NCBI GenBank assembly: GCA_024638305.1
Contig: JAHEKN010000002.1
Location: 1 to 64,000 of the forward strand
Direction: 5' to 3'
From: Gemmatimonadota bacterium
GTDB lineage: Bacteria > Gemmatimonadota > Gemmatimonadetes > Longimicrobiales > Gaopeijiaceae
Length of the DNA stretch: 64,000 nt
Both the position numbers and the translations under genes were made by a program. This document shows positions 53,801 through 61,916 of this stretch, piece by piece. The notes beneath the pieces were generated by a model. That model was not told the DNA's origin. It searched no databases and saw only the letters and a list, made by a program, of their open reading frames with translations. Position 1 is the stretch's first letter; each line of letters starts with the position of its first letter.

Positions 53801-53868
53801 TCGGGGGAGCCGGTGAGCCCCGACGCGGCGAGGGCGAGGCACAGGGAGCCGACAGTGCGCAGTCTCAT
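50830..53868 (-). CDS. Exported PD40 propeller-amidohydrolase fusion
   Basis: A 1012-residue exported protein, signal peptide ending PAAA. Residues 30-610 hold TolB-like PD40 propeller blades, repeatedly with WSPDGxRIAYxSD (for example PHWSPDGARVVFSSDRAG). Residues about 620-1012 are an amidohydrolase domain with VVHAGALFDGIG, VVAPGLIDIHSHFGLG carrying HxH, SHELYPAVAFGADGVEH and GTDSPQDKG. The C-terminal LADMIVVDGDPLADI returns to the small sandwich domain. Such fusions are frequent among secreted amidohydrolases in this type of genome, and their substrates are unknown. It is transcribed away from the PQQ-type dehydrogenase gene. Confidence 0.9.
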   Translation of the reverse strand: MRLRTVGSLCLALAASGLTGSPEAPAAATIEVTLHQGTNMAAALSPDGTTLALDLVGRIWTVPAAGGSATALTDPFGDARQPVWSPAGDRVAFQAYWAGDYDIWVVNADGSGLAQLTTGPFDDREPHWSPDGARVVFSSDRAGTYDIWDVAVATGEVRRLTDGPDNEYGPAYGPRGTRIAYASDGTAAGIWTAPAAGGRAQRVVSLAPDEGFGPSWSPDGMRIAYNRLAYGLSELYVAPADGASGTLGADGLGTRVSGSGEDVFPFRAAWTGAGRLLYTADGKVRTRPVAGGDPVDVAFEATVTLERPTYRRALRSLDPDGPHPVRGIVSPALSPDGRTVAFVALGDLWSMPIGGVPERLTDDPWVEVDPAWSPDGARLAFASDREGTLDVWVRDVTTGAERRITTGGGGSPAWSPDGREIAFAGGGGPGGGIRVVDVVSGQTRTVQSGLNNPGRPTWSPDGSALVISAHWRYSTRFREGVNRPLWMPASRPVSDDSDEAPVVPLQTAERWLDFFPHGSVASRGTDGPLWSPNGRLMTYVADGLLWAVTVGPDGNPAGPARRLNNEFSSDPSWSGDSRSILYLTTDRLRRVWLEDGRIEDVPLPLTWERVAPGGRTVVHAGALFDGIGESLRRNVDIVVDGHRIVRVATHSDALHSAGGARLIDASGQVVAPGLIDIHSHFGLGSGEQLGRQWLAFGVTTVRQPSSDPFEMVEARESEAIHRRIGPRVFGSGPSVDGSRIYYGGSSALTSSGQAELQMMQLGALEADLLKTYVRLPDAVQRRLIADAHALGIPVTSHELYPAVAFGADGVEHVRGTSRRGYSTKVTQLNRSYQDVVDLLARSGMTLTPTVGIYGSFAVITEQDPSLLDDPRVRAFLPGVEGRAQRGGDIEVRRRMLSDMASLGRRVVEAGGTVVVGTDSPQDKGLTLLAEMQALVELGGMRPLDVMRGATSVAAETLGYGTELGAVREGMLADMIVVDGDPLADIRALRNVRTVIKDGRVYQVPELLERPAG

Positions 53869-53978
53869 GACGCTCTTCTCCAGCGGGCGGCGCGAGTCGA
53901 GGAAAGGCTAGCGCGCGGGGTCCAACAGCACCATCGTAGCGGGCGAGTCTGCCAACGCCCATGGAGGAACCTGGAAAG

Positions 53979-55148
53979 ATGAATCGGATTCACTTGGCTC
54001 CGGTCGCCGCCGCGCTGCTCCTTGCCGCCGCGACCCCTGCCTGTGCTCAGACATATACGGAAGGTGAGACCCACGGGTCGGAGCACCACGCGTTCCGGGT
54101 CGTCACCGTGGCGGAAGGTCTCGCCACCCCCTGGTCGATGGCGTGGCTCCCGAACGGGGACATGCTCGTCACGGAGCGCGGGGGCCAGTTGAGGATCGTC
54201 CGCAATGGTCGACTGTTGCCCGATCCGGTAGCCGGCATTCCGGCGGTGCTGGCTCGGGGACAGGGCGGGCTGCTCGACGTCGTGCCCCACCCCGACTTCG
54301 CCAACAACCGGCTGCTCTACATCAGCTACTCGAAGCCCATCGGTGACGGGACCGAAGCCACCACCGCGGTGGTCCGCGGCCGGTTCGAGAACGATCGCTT
54401 CACGGTCGTCGACGAGATCTTCGAGGCGGCGAGCCGCGGCAACGGACACTACGGATCGCGGATCGTGTTCGACGGTGAAGGCCACGTCTTCATCACGGTC
54501 GGCGACCGGCAGGTCCCGTCCCGGGGCGACCTCACGGCGCATCCGGCCCAGGACCTGAGCGACAACCACGGCACCATCAACCGGTTGAACGAGGATGGCG
54601 GCATCCCGCGCGACAATCCCTTCGTGGGGCAGGACGGGGCGCGGGGAGAGATCTGGAGTTACGGCCACCGGAACGCACAGGGTATGGCGCGCAACCCGGA
54701 GACCGGAGACTTGTGGGCCACCGAACACGGCCCCCAGGGCGGAGACGAGGTCAACCTGATCCTGCCCGGCCTCAACTACGGCTGGCCGGTCATCGGGTTC
54801 GGCGTCAACTACCGGAGCGGGACTGCCATCCACGAGGGCACGCATCGCGAGGGCATGGAGCAGCCTGCCCACCTCTGGGTTCCGTCCATCGGGACCTCGG
54901 GCCTCATGTTCTACACCGGCGACGCCTTCCCCATGTGGAAGGGAAGCCTGTTCGCGGGCGGGCTCGCGGGTGAGCGTGTCGTGCGCCTGATCCTCGACGG
55001 TCAGGAGATCGTGGGCGAGGAGGATCTGCTCCGGGGCATCGGCCGCGTCCGCGACGTGCGGCAGGGACCGGACGGGTTCGTCTACGTGGCCATCGAGCGC
55101 CGGGACGACCAACCGAGTCCGATCGTGCGGTTGGAGCCGGTGCGCTAG
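53979..55148 (+). CDS. PQQ-dependent sugar (aldose) dehydrogenase-like protein
   Basis: A 389-residue exported six-bladed propeller of the YliI/Asd type. The start at 53979 (MNRIHLAP) gives a signal peptide ending PACAQTY. Marks are LATPWSMAWLPNGDMLVTERG, QGGLLDVVPHPDF, NGHYGSRIVFDGEG, SYGHRNAQGM and ATEHGPQGGDEVNLILPG, where His, Arg and the Glu/His pair fit the PQQ- and calcium-binding positions. Family members oxidise aldoses in the periplasm. Its stop overlaps the stop of the converging hypothetical gene (CTAG). Confidence 0.92.
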   Translation: MNRIHLAPVAAALLLAAATPACAQTYTEGETHGSEHHAFRVVTVAEGLATPWSMAWLPNGDMLVTERGGQLRIVRNGRLLPDPVAGIPAVLARGQGGLLDVVPHPDFANNRLLYISYSKPIGDGTEATTAVVRGRFENDRFTVVDEIFEAASRGNGHYGSRIVFDGEGHVFITVGDRQVPSRGDLTAHPAQDLSDNHGTINRLNEDGGIPRDNPFVGQDGARGEIWSYGHRNAQGMARNPETGDLWATEHGPQGGDEVNLILPGLNYGWPVIGFGVNYRSGTAIHEGTHREGMEQPAHLWVPSIGTSGLMFYTGDAFPMWKGSLFAGGLAGERVVRLILDGQEIVGEEDLLRGIGRVRDVRQGPDGFVYVAIERRDDQPSPIVRLEPVR

Positions 55149-55540
55149 GTCGAGAAGCGTCCTTCCATACGGCCGAGCAGACGGGCCGCGAGGGCGGGAA
55201 GGTCGTCCTCGCGGCCCGTCACCACATCCGCAGCGTCTCCGGCCGGAATGGTGTCGCGGCCGCCGGGCAGCACCAGCCGGAAGCGCACGGTGACCAGCCC
55301 CCCGTCCGTCCGGTAGCGCCCGACCAGGCGGTACGCGGCGGGCGGATCCCAAGTGTCCACGTAGGCCACCGGCCGGCTCCCGGAGCCGCGACGCATTCGC
55401 AGTGCGGCGATCACCGCGCGGGTGAGCCCCAGGGGGTCCGCGAAGGAGCCGTCCTCCTGGAAGGCCGGACGGCCCAGAGTCGGGAGACCGTCGGAACGTG
55501 GGTCGTGCGTCCGCGCGGACGCCGGAGTGATCCCGACCAC
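55145..55540 (-). CDS. Hypothetical protein, possibly coiled-coil plus FlgO-like domain
   Basis: A frame of at least 131 residues from GTG 55540. The same frame stays coding-like upstream: a heptad-like LTAALADLTARLESVRGRLE segment precedes it, so the true start is probably further up, possibly CTG at 55612; no ATG, GTG or TTG is available there. The C-terminal half, AAYRLVGRYRTDGGLVTVRFRLVLPGG, resembles the strand pattern of FlgO/TolB-N-type domains (inference). It starts 50-120 bp after the ankyrin gene on the same strand and ends in a CTAG overlap with the sugar dehydrogenase gene. No function can be assigned. Confidence 0.5.
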   Translation of the reverse strand: MVGITPASARTHDPRSDGLPTLGRPAFQEDGSFADPLGLTRAVIAALRMRRGSGSRPVAYVDTWDPPAAYRLVGRYRTDGGLVTVRFRLVLPGGRDTIPAGDAADVVTGREDDLPALAARLLGRMEGRFST

Positions 55541-55661
55541 GCGCTCGAGCGTCTCCAGGCGGCCGCGGACGGACTCCAGCCGCGCCGTCAGATCGGCGAG
55601 CGCGGCCGTCAGCCGATCGGGACCTGCGGGCCGATCGGTGGTCGACTCCGAGCCTACGCCC

Positions 55662-58028
55662 TCAACAGGATACGCACTTGTGATTGTTCTTCGATCCCAG
55701 CCGCTCCAGTAGCGCGATCGTCTCCGGATACGGCGTGACGCGCTGGATGGGCCCGTTGGCCATGTCCGCGGTGGTTTGACCCCGGCGGCTGACCAAGGTC
55801 ACGTCGGCACCCTGGCCGACGAGGTAGAGGATCAGCTCGTTGTCCCCTCGGGACGCCGCGTGGTGCAGCGCCGTGTAAGCGTTGGCGTCGCGGACGTCCA
55901 CCTCTGCGTCGCACTCCTCGACGAGGAAACGCACGGCCGCCAGCCAGTTGTCGGGCACATAGCGGTGCGCGTTCCCTGCGAACGACTGGCCATAGCCCAC
56001 GCCCGAGGCCGCATGGATCGGGAAGATGGCGGGTCCGCCGACTGGAACGGGCGGCACGCCCGAATGATCCTCCTCCTCCGGCTCCGGGCGCCGCCGGCCC
56101 TCTTCGGCGCTCTCGCCCTCGGCGTTGGCCTTAGTGGGGTTCTGGATCTGTTCACCTCCGGCCGCAGCGGCGGTGTCTCCCACTGGGGGCGCTTCAGCGG
56201 CGACGCTGTCGCCCGCCGCTTCGGTCTCGGTCTCGGTCGCTGTGCTGTCCGCTGCGGTCGAGTCCGCCAGCTCGACCTCTTCGGTCGGGGGCGGCCGGCG
56301 ACGTCGGCGTTCCGGAGGCTTGGTCGTCGGGATGTGGGGATCCGCCCCGTGCTCCTTGAGCAGGCGCATGGCGTCCACGTCGAGCGCGTAGGCTGCCCGC
56401 CAGAACGGCGTGGCGCCCTGCATGTTGATGCCGCTGCCCCGGAGCACCCCGAAGGTGTACTCCATGTACCACAAGTGCGTGTTCAGTCGGACGTTGGGGT
56501 CGGCCCCGGCGACGAGCAGCGCCTCCATGACGTCGAGGTGGGTCGCGTTCTGCTGCTGATGCTCGGTCGGGTGGGCGTACGACGCGCGCGGCGCCCAGGT
56601 CCGCTCCAGCACGGCAAAGAGCGGGGTGGTCCCGGCCGTGCTCGCCAGGTTGGGGTCGGCGCCCAGCTCGATCAGCCGTAGCGCCAGATCGAACTGGCCG
56701 TTGACCGCCGCCATCAGCAGCGGCGACGTGTTGTCCCCGCCGGTGGGCTGGTCGATGTTCGCCCCCGCGTCGATGAGGGCGAGCGCCGTCTCGGCGTGTC
56801 CCTGGCGGACGGCGTGGTGGAGTGGCGTCAGGCCACCCCAGCCGCCCACCAATTGCCCGTACGAGAGGGGCTGGGGCTCGTCCTCGTCCTCGGTGTCGTC
56901 CGCGTCGGCGTCACCCTTCCCGGCCTTCTCGTCTGGCGCCACCGTGTCGGTAACAGCCTCGGCTTCGCCCTCGGCGGCCGTTGTGTCCGCACCTCCGGCC
57001 TGCGCCGGCTCCGGCTCGCTCTGACCGCTCTCGGGCGGCTGAGGCTCCTGGCCTCCTTCGCCTTCGGTGGCGGCCGGGGCACCCTCGCCAGGCCGACGGT
57101 CGGACTCGTCCTCGCCGGGCTTGGGCACGTTCGGCCACTTCCGCTGGATCTGGCGCGAGGCTTCAATCGCCGCCTGCACCTGGCTCGGAGTGGGCCGCCA
57201 GTCGCCGCCGCCCCCTTCCCTGCGCTTGAACTCGTCGAGGAGCTCCGAGATGCGGGTCTCCGCCGCACGGTCGGCCTCCTCGTGCTCGGCGGTGTCAACG
57301 GATCGCGACGTGACCGCGGGATCGGCTCCGGCAGCAACCAACATGCGAACAACGTCAGTGCGGCCGGCGGACGCAGCGAAGATGAGCGGGGTCTGCCCCC
57401 AAGCGGCCTCGCGGGCGTCCACGTCGGCCCCGCCCTCCAGCAGCGCCTGCACCACATCGGGCGCGCCCCCGGCAGCGGCAAGATGCAGGGGCGTGGCGCC
57501 CGAGTTGGTGGTGGTGACGTCCGGATCGCTCCCGGCTCGTAGCAGCGCTCGGATCACGCCCGCGCTCGTGGACCGGGCCGCTAGATGGAGGGGCGTATAC
57601 CGTCCGATGCGCGTGCCGGAATCGACGCTGGCGCCGGCGTAAAGGAGGACCTCCGCAAGCTCGGCATCTCCTCGCTCGGCAGCCCAGTGGAGCGCCGTCA
57701 TGCCATCGCCCTGGGCCGCATTCACGTCTGCGCCTTGACGGAGGAGTGTCCGCACCGCCTCCAGATCGCCCCGGGCCGCCGCGTCCGCGACAGGCGAATC
57801 GGGCGAGTCGGGCGAGTTCGGCGCCCCCAGTCCGAGCAGCAGGAACGGCAGCACCAGCGCCGCGGCTCGGGCGCGGAGTGTCGCCCGCCGCCGCGATCTG
57901 CCCCGCGGCCCACGGCTGGGCCCGGGCGAAGTCACCCGTCCGCCCACCCGAGCCCGTGGGGTCACGGAGGTCGGAGGCGTGACAGGGGTCGCGGGGGTCA
58001 CAGGGGTCACAGGGGTCACAGGGGTCAC
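55662..58028 (-). CDS. Exported ankyrin-repeat protein
   Basis: A 788-residue protein. The proposed start is GTG 58028, which overlaps the DUF1552 stop (GTGA); other GTG codons in the same repeat are also in frame. About 40 residues of VTP repeats and basic sequence precede a hydrophobic segment (AAALVLPFLLLGLG) that would direct export. Residues 80-270 and 390-788 carry about ten ankyrin repeats such as GMTALHWAAERGDAELAEVL and TPLHHAVRQGHAETALALI. Two long acidic Glu/Pro/Asp/Ala-rich linkers interrupt them. The C-terminus ends NNHKCVSC. Ankyrin proteins in this setting are probably periplasmic partners of the neighbouring DUF1552/DUF1592 proteins. Confidence 0.85.
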   Translation of the reverse strand: MTPVTPVTPVTPATPVTPPTSVTPRARVGGRVTSPGPSRGPRGRSRRRATLRARAAALVLPFLLLGLGAPNSPDSPDSPVADAAARGDLEAVRTLLRQGADVNAAQGDGMTALHWAAERGDAELAEVLLYAGASVDSGTRIGRYTPLHLAARSTSAGVIRALLRAGSDPDVTTTNSGATPLHLAAAGGAPDVVQALLEGGADVDAREAAWGQTPLIFAASAGRTDVVRMLVAAGADPAVTSRSVDTAEHEEADRAAETRISELLDEFKRREGGGGDWRPTPSQVQAAIEASRQIQRKWPNVPKPGEDESDRRPGEGAPAATEGEGGQEPQPPESGQSEPEPAQAGGADTTAAEGEAEAVTDTVAPDEKAGKGDADADDTEDEDEPQPLSYGQLVGGWGGLTPLHHAVRQGHAETALALIDAGANIDQPTGGDNTSPLLMAAVNGQFDLALRLIELGADPNLASTAGTTPLFAVLERTWAPRASYAHPTEHQQQNATHLDVMEALLVAGADPNVRLNTHLWYMEYTFGVLRGSGINMQGATPFWRAAYALDVDAMRLLKEHGADPHIPTTKPPERRRRRPPPTEEVELADSTAADSTATETETEAAGDSVAAEAPPVGDTAAAAGGEQIQNPTKANAEGESAEEGRRRPEPEEEDHSGVPPVPVGGPAIFPIHAASGVGYGQSFAGNAHRYVPDNWLAAVRFLVEECDAEVDVRDANAYTALHHAASRGDNELILYLVGQGADVTLVSRRGQTTADMANGPIQRVTPYPETIALLERLGSKNNHKCVSC

Positions 58029-58029
58029 A
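57994..58029. repeat. 9-bp tandem repeat at the ankyrin gene start
   Basis: Four perfect copies of GGGGTCACA run from 57994; read on the minus strand they are GTGACCCCT, encoding Val-Thr-Pro. Each unit contains an in-frame GTG, so several start codons are available, and the array overlaps the DUF1552 stop. Imperfect copies continue downstream in the gene. Confidence 0.9.
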
Positions 58030-59407
58030 GCGAGAATACGCCGTTGGCGTCGCCGAACACCTTCACGTCGTCGTGTCCCAGCTTGTGCAGCAGCGCCGTG
58101 AACACGTTGGCCATGGGCGTGCCGTCGGGCGCCTTGAGGTGCCGGCCACCCGCGATCTGCCCGTTGGCGCCACCCAGCACCACGAGCGGACAGCGTCGGT
58201 GGTTGTGCAGGTTGGCGTCGCCCATGGGCGAGCCCCAGATGATCATCGTGCGATCGAGCAAGCTGGTGTCGCCCTCCGTGGTCTCCTGGAGCCGCTTCAG
58301 GAAGTACGCGAGCTGCCCTGTCCGGTACTGGCAGATCTTGTTGAACTCGAGGATGCCCTCCTCGCGGCCGCCGTGGTGCGACGACGGGTGGAACGCCCGC
58401 TCCGATCCGCTTTCGGGGAACGTCCGATTGGAGGCGTCGCGACCGGTCTTGAAGGACACCACTCGCGTCATGTCCGTCTCGAAGGCCAGGACCTGGAGAT
58501 CGAACATCAGCTTCATGTGCTCGGAGAACGAGTCGGGCACGCCCGCTGGCGCCTCGGGGAGCTCGCGCGGCTCGCCGCCGGTGTTGCGGGCCTCGACCCG
58601 TTCGATGCGGCGCTCGATCTCGCGCACGCTCTGGAGGTAGCGATCGACTCGCTCCCGATCGGTGGCACCGAGTTGGCGCCGCATGTCGGCCACTTCCGAC
58701 GCTACCCAATCGAGGATACTCCGATGTGTCCGACGCCGGAGCGCGCGTTCCCCCTCCGTGCCGCCCGCCCCGAACAGCATGTCGAACGCGGTCCGGGGGC
58801 TGCGGATCATCGGGAGCGGCGTGGTGGGGGACGCCCAACTGATGGAGTCCGTGTACGAGCACGAGTAGTTGTAGTCGCACCCGCCGCCCTTGTCCGTCCG
58901 CTCGATGCAGAGCTGCAGCGACGGGAGCACCGTATCCTGACCGAAGCGCTGTGCGTGGATCTGGTCCAGCGACGTGCCACAGAGCACGTCGGAGCCCTGT
59001 GTCTGCTTGGGATGCGCCTGGGTGAGGAACACCGCGCTCGAACGGAAGTGGTCGCCGCCGATCTCGGCTGCCTCGAAGGCCTCCGCCATGCGAACGTCGG
59101 TGTTGCTCACGATCGTCAGGTGCTCGCGCCAGGGCTCGAGGGCCTTGAGCACGTTGCCGTCGGCCAACTCGAAGTCGCGCCCCGTCGTCGAAGGGGCGAA
59201 GAGGTGCTGCTTGGCGCCCCACTCGTTGCACCCGGGCACACCGTGCACCTCCTCGATGCACACCAGTCGGGTCTCTCCGGCCATCATGGCGGCCGCGCGC
59301 AAGCGCCCCGCGGGCATCATCGCATCGAGCAACGGCAAGGCGACCGACGCCCCCACTCCCCGGAGAAACGTCCTCCGGGGCAGGCTCTTCCCGGTCAGGA
59401 AAACCAT
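58025..59407 (-). CDS. DUF1552 protein, Tat-exported
   Basis: A 460-residue protein with a twin-arginine signal (LPRRTFLRGVGASVALPLLDAM). It matches the DUF1552 type, an exported family of unknown function found beside DUF1587/1592/1588/1585 proteins: GETRLVCIEEVHGVPGCNEWGA, SLDQIHAQRFG, SILDWVASEVADMRRQLGA, DRYLQSVREIERRI and FHPSSHHGG. An alkaline-phosphatase-like (DUF1501-related) fold has been suggested for such proteins. It is the middle gene of the operon: the DUF1592 gene ends 70 bp upstream, and the ankyrin gene starts in its stop codon (GTGA). Confidence 0.9.
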   Translation of the reverse strand: MVFLTGKSLPRRTFLRGVGASVALPLLDAMMPAGRLRAAAMMAGETRLVCIEEVHGVPGCNEWGAKQHLFAPSTTGRDFELADGNVLKALEPWREHLTIVSNTDVRMAEAFEAAEIGGDHFRSSAVFLTQAHPKQTQGSDVLCGTSLDQIHAQRFGQDTVLPSLQLCIERTDKGGGCDYNYSCSYTDSISWASPTTPLPMIRSPRTAFDMLFGAGGTEGERALRRRTHRSILDWVASEVADMRRQLGATDRERVDRYLQSVREIERRIERVEARNTGGEPRELPEAPAGVPDSFSEHMKLMFDLQVLAFETDMTRVVSFKTGRDASNRTFPESGSERAFHPSSHHGGREEGILEFNKICQYRTGQLAYFLKRLQETTEGDTSLLDRTMIIWGSPMGDANLHNHRRCPLVVLGGANGQIAGGRHLKAPDGTPMANVFTALLHKLGHDDVKVFGDANGVFSL

Positions 59408-59477
59408 CTCTGCTCCCGTTCGTTGATCGTGATCCGACGGCTCGTGGCGGGCCCGGTGCCCGGTGCCGATAAACGCA

Positions 59478-61916
59478 TCATTCGGGCCTCCCGGTGTCCT
59501 CGGCCTGCACGGGCTGCGCCTCCTTCAACCGGAATGCATCGCTCTTGATCACGCCCAGGATCAGGGACGACATCCGGTATCCATCCCGCTCCGCGGCCGT
59601 GGTGATGGCCCGGACAGTCGGTTGGTCACGATACTCCACCCGCCTCCCGAGCGCGTAGGCCATCAGGTTCTCGGTGAAGTTCCGCACCAGCGGCACCGGC
59701 CGCTTGAGCAGCACCGCCGAAAGGTCCGCGGGGCTGTCAATCTCGGTCCCGTCGTAGAACGTCCCGCGGGTGTCGAGTCCGGCCGTGCCCTCGCGGATGC
59801 GCCATCTGCCGGTGACGTCGAAGTTATCGAGCGCCAGCCCGATCGGATCGATGAGAGTGTGGCAGGAGGAGCACGTCGGATTCGACCGGTGGAGCTCGAG
59901 GCGCTCCCGTGTGGTGAGCTCCCGGCCTTCCAGCGAGCCCTCGGTCTCCTCCAGGTCGGGCACACCGGGGGGCGGAGGCGGAGGCGGCGTGCCCAGCAGC
60001 ACCTCCATCACCCACTTGCCGCGGAGCACCGGCGACGTGCGATTCCCGAGCGACGTCTGGACGAGCACGCTCCCGTGTCCGAGGACGCCGCGCCGGGAGT
60101 CGTTCGGGTAGTCCACCCGGCGGAAGTGATCCCCGAGCACTCCGGGGATTCCGTAATGCCTGGCCAGGCGGTCGTTCAGGAACGTGTAGTCGGCCCCATA
60201 GAGCTCGAGCAGGCTCCGGTCTTCCCGCACCAGATGGTGGAAGAAGAGCTGCGTTTCCCGGCGCATGGCGGCCGTCAACTGGTGGCTGTAGTTGGGGAAC
60301 CAGAACGCGTCCGGGCTCACCGCGTCGAGATCCTGTAGTCGGAGCCAGAGAGACGCGAAGCGTGTGGCGAGCGACTCGGAGCGCGGGTCGGCGAGCAGCC
60401 GCCGCGCCTGAGCCTCGAGTACGGCCGGATCGGTGAGGGCGCCGGAGCGTGCGACCGCGATCAGCCCCTCGTCCGGGTTGGTGCCCCACAGGAAGAACGA
60501 GAGCCGGGTGGCCAGGTCCATGTCGGAGATCTCGAAGACCTCGCCGGGTTGGACGCCCTCGGGCTCCTCCTCGATCCGAAACAGGAAGTGGGGGCTCGCG
60601 AGGATCGCCTCGAGGCCCGTTCGGATGCCGAGCTCGAAGCCGCCCTCGTCCGCACCCAGATCGTAGAAGACCATCAAGTCGGCCACATCGTCCGAGTCTA
60701 CCGCGCGCCCATAGGCGCCCTCCGCCAGCCGCGCGAGAATCTGCTCCGCGCAGGGGCGCTCCTCGCTCGCGGCCGTGGGGCGGCACATGAAGACCCGTCT
60801 CCGGGACGGGGAGTCCGAGACTCCGACGGGGTTGAACGGACCTTCAACGGTCAGGCTGACGATGTGGGGCAGCGAGGTGGTGCCGTAGCTGGCCTCCGTG
60901 CCCGTGAGCGACCAGTCGTTGGGCCGGATCAGGTCCTCGTAGGGACCGTCCATCCTGCGGAGGAACGCCGCGGTGAGCCTTCGCTGCCCCGCCCGGACGA
61001 AAACCGGATCGGTCTCGATCGGGAAGGATTTCCGGCCCTGGAAGTCGATGTCGCCGCCGTAACGAAGGAGCCAGACCCGTTCGCCCTCCACCGAGACGTC
61101 GATGTCGTGGTAGCGCTCACCCCAGCCGGACATGAAGGCCAACGAGAAGCGGTACTCTCCGTCGGCGGGAAACGCGTGCAGGACGCTCACACCGCCCCGG
61201 GTACCGTAGGGGGCGCCTTCGACCCGCTCCCACTCGTGCTGGGAAACGGTTGGCGGGACGCTGTAGGTGGTAGCCGAGGCCGAGGCGTCCCGCTGCCCGA
61301 TTGCTTGACGCGCAACCTCGCTCGCGGCGGTCAGGTAGGCGTCCATCAACGTCGGCGTGATTGCCTGCGCATCCGCGATGTTGTCGAAGCTCGCGCTGAT
61401 CTGGTCCTCGGGGAGCCACCGCGCCGGATCGATCACGAGCCCGAGTACATCGTGGACCACGCGCGCGTACTCGGCGCGGTTCACGCGCTGGAACGGCCGC
61501 GTGCCGGGTGCCAAGAGGAGCGCCGCTGCCTCGTCCACGGAGCGCTCGAGCAGCTCGGCCAGCGCCGTGAGCGTATCGCCGGAAGGGCGCCGCGCGCCGG
61601 GCGGTGGCATCATGCCCGCCCGAAGCTTCCGGATCATCCTCTCGGCGGTCTCGGCGCTCTCGTGGGCCCGTGTCACGTCGAACTGCTCGAGAGACAAGTT
61701 GCCACGCAGCCGACGATCATTGTGACAGCGAGTGCAGTACTGTTCGACGACCTCATCGAGCTGGGGAGGCGCGGCCGCGTGGATGAGCCCCAGCGGGCTT
61801 GCGGTCCGGGCGTGCCGAGGGCCGGCCCCGTCGGTCCAGGTGGGCTGGGACTGAGGGGGCTGGCCCATCACCAAGAGGACGCCCACGACCGCGACGGCCG
61901 CAGCCAGACCCTTCAT
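59478..61916 (-). CDS. DUF1592-family cytochrome-like protein
   Basis: An 812-residue exported protein. The signal peptide (AAAVAVVGVLLVMG) is followed by a c-type heme motif CTRCH at residues 61-65, then the DUF1587 region, DUF1592 (SFFLWGTNPDEGL), DUF1588 with a second CxxCH (CSSCH, near residue 690), and DUF1585 (LMAYALGRRVEYRDQPTVRAI). This domain order is typical of planctomycete/acidobacterial-type secreted proteins of unknown role, possibly electron-transfer partners in polymer breakdown. It is the first gene of an operon with DUF1552 and the ankyrin protein. The start is supported by GAGG four bases before the ATG. Confidence 0.9.
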   Translation of the reverse strand: MKGLAAAVAVVGVLLVMGQPPQSQPTWTDGAGPRHARTASPLGLIHAAAPPQLDEVVEQYCTRCHNDRRLRGNLSLEQFDVTRAHESAETAERMIRKLRAGMMPPPGARRPSGDTLTALAELLERSVDEAAALLLAPGTRPFQRVNRAEYARVVHDVLGLVIDPARWLPEDQISASFDNIADAQAITPTLMDAYLTAASEVARQAIGQRDASASATTYSVPPTVSQHEWERVEGAPYGTRGGVSVLHAFPADGEYRFSLAFMSGWGERYHDIDVSVEGERVWLLRYGGDIDFQGRKSFPIETDPVFVRAGQRRLTAAFLRRMDGPYEDLIRPNDWSLTGTEASYGTTSLPHIVSLTVEGPFNPVGVSDSPSRRRVFMCRPTAASEERPCAEQILARLAEGAYGRAVDSDDVADLMVFYDLGADEGGFELGIRTGLEAILASPHFLFRIEEEPEGVQPGEVFEISDMDLATRLSFFLWGTNPDEGLIAVARSGALTDPAVLEAQARRLLADPRSESLATRFASLWLRLQDLDAVSPDAFWFPNYSHQLTAAMRRETQLFFHHLVREDRSLLELYGADYTFLNDRLARHYGIPGVLGDHFRRVDYPNDSRRGVLGHGSVLVQTSLGNRTSPVLRGKWVMEVLLGTPPPPPPPGVPDLEETEGSLEGRELTTRERLELHRSNPTCSSCHTLIDPIGLALDNFDVTGRWRIREGTAGLDTRGTFYDGTEIDSPADLSAVLLKRPVPLVRNFTENLMAYALGRRVEYRDQPTVRAITTAAERDGYRMSSLILGVIKSDAFRLKEAQPVQAEDTGRPE

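Noticed and set aside
55662-59261. One 1199-residue open frame spanning the DUF1552 region and the ankyrin gene
   Set aside because: The part above 58028 is a shadow of the DUF1552 gene in another frame; the ankyrin protein begins in the repeat at 58028.
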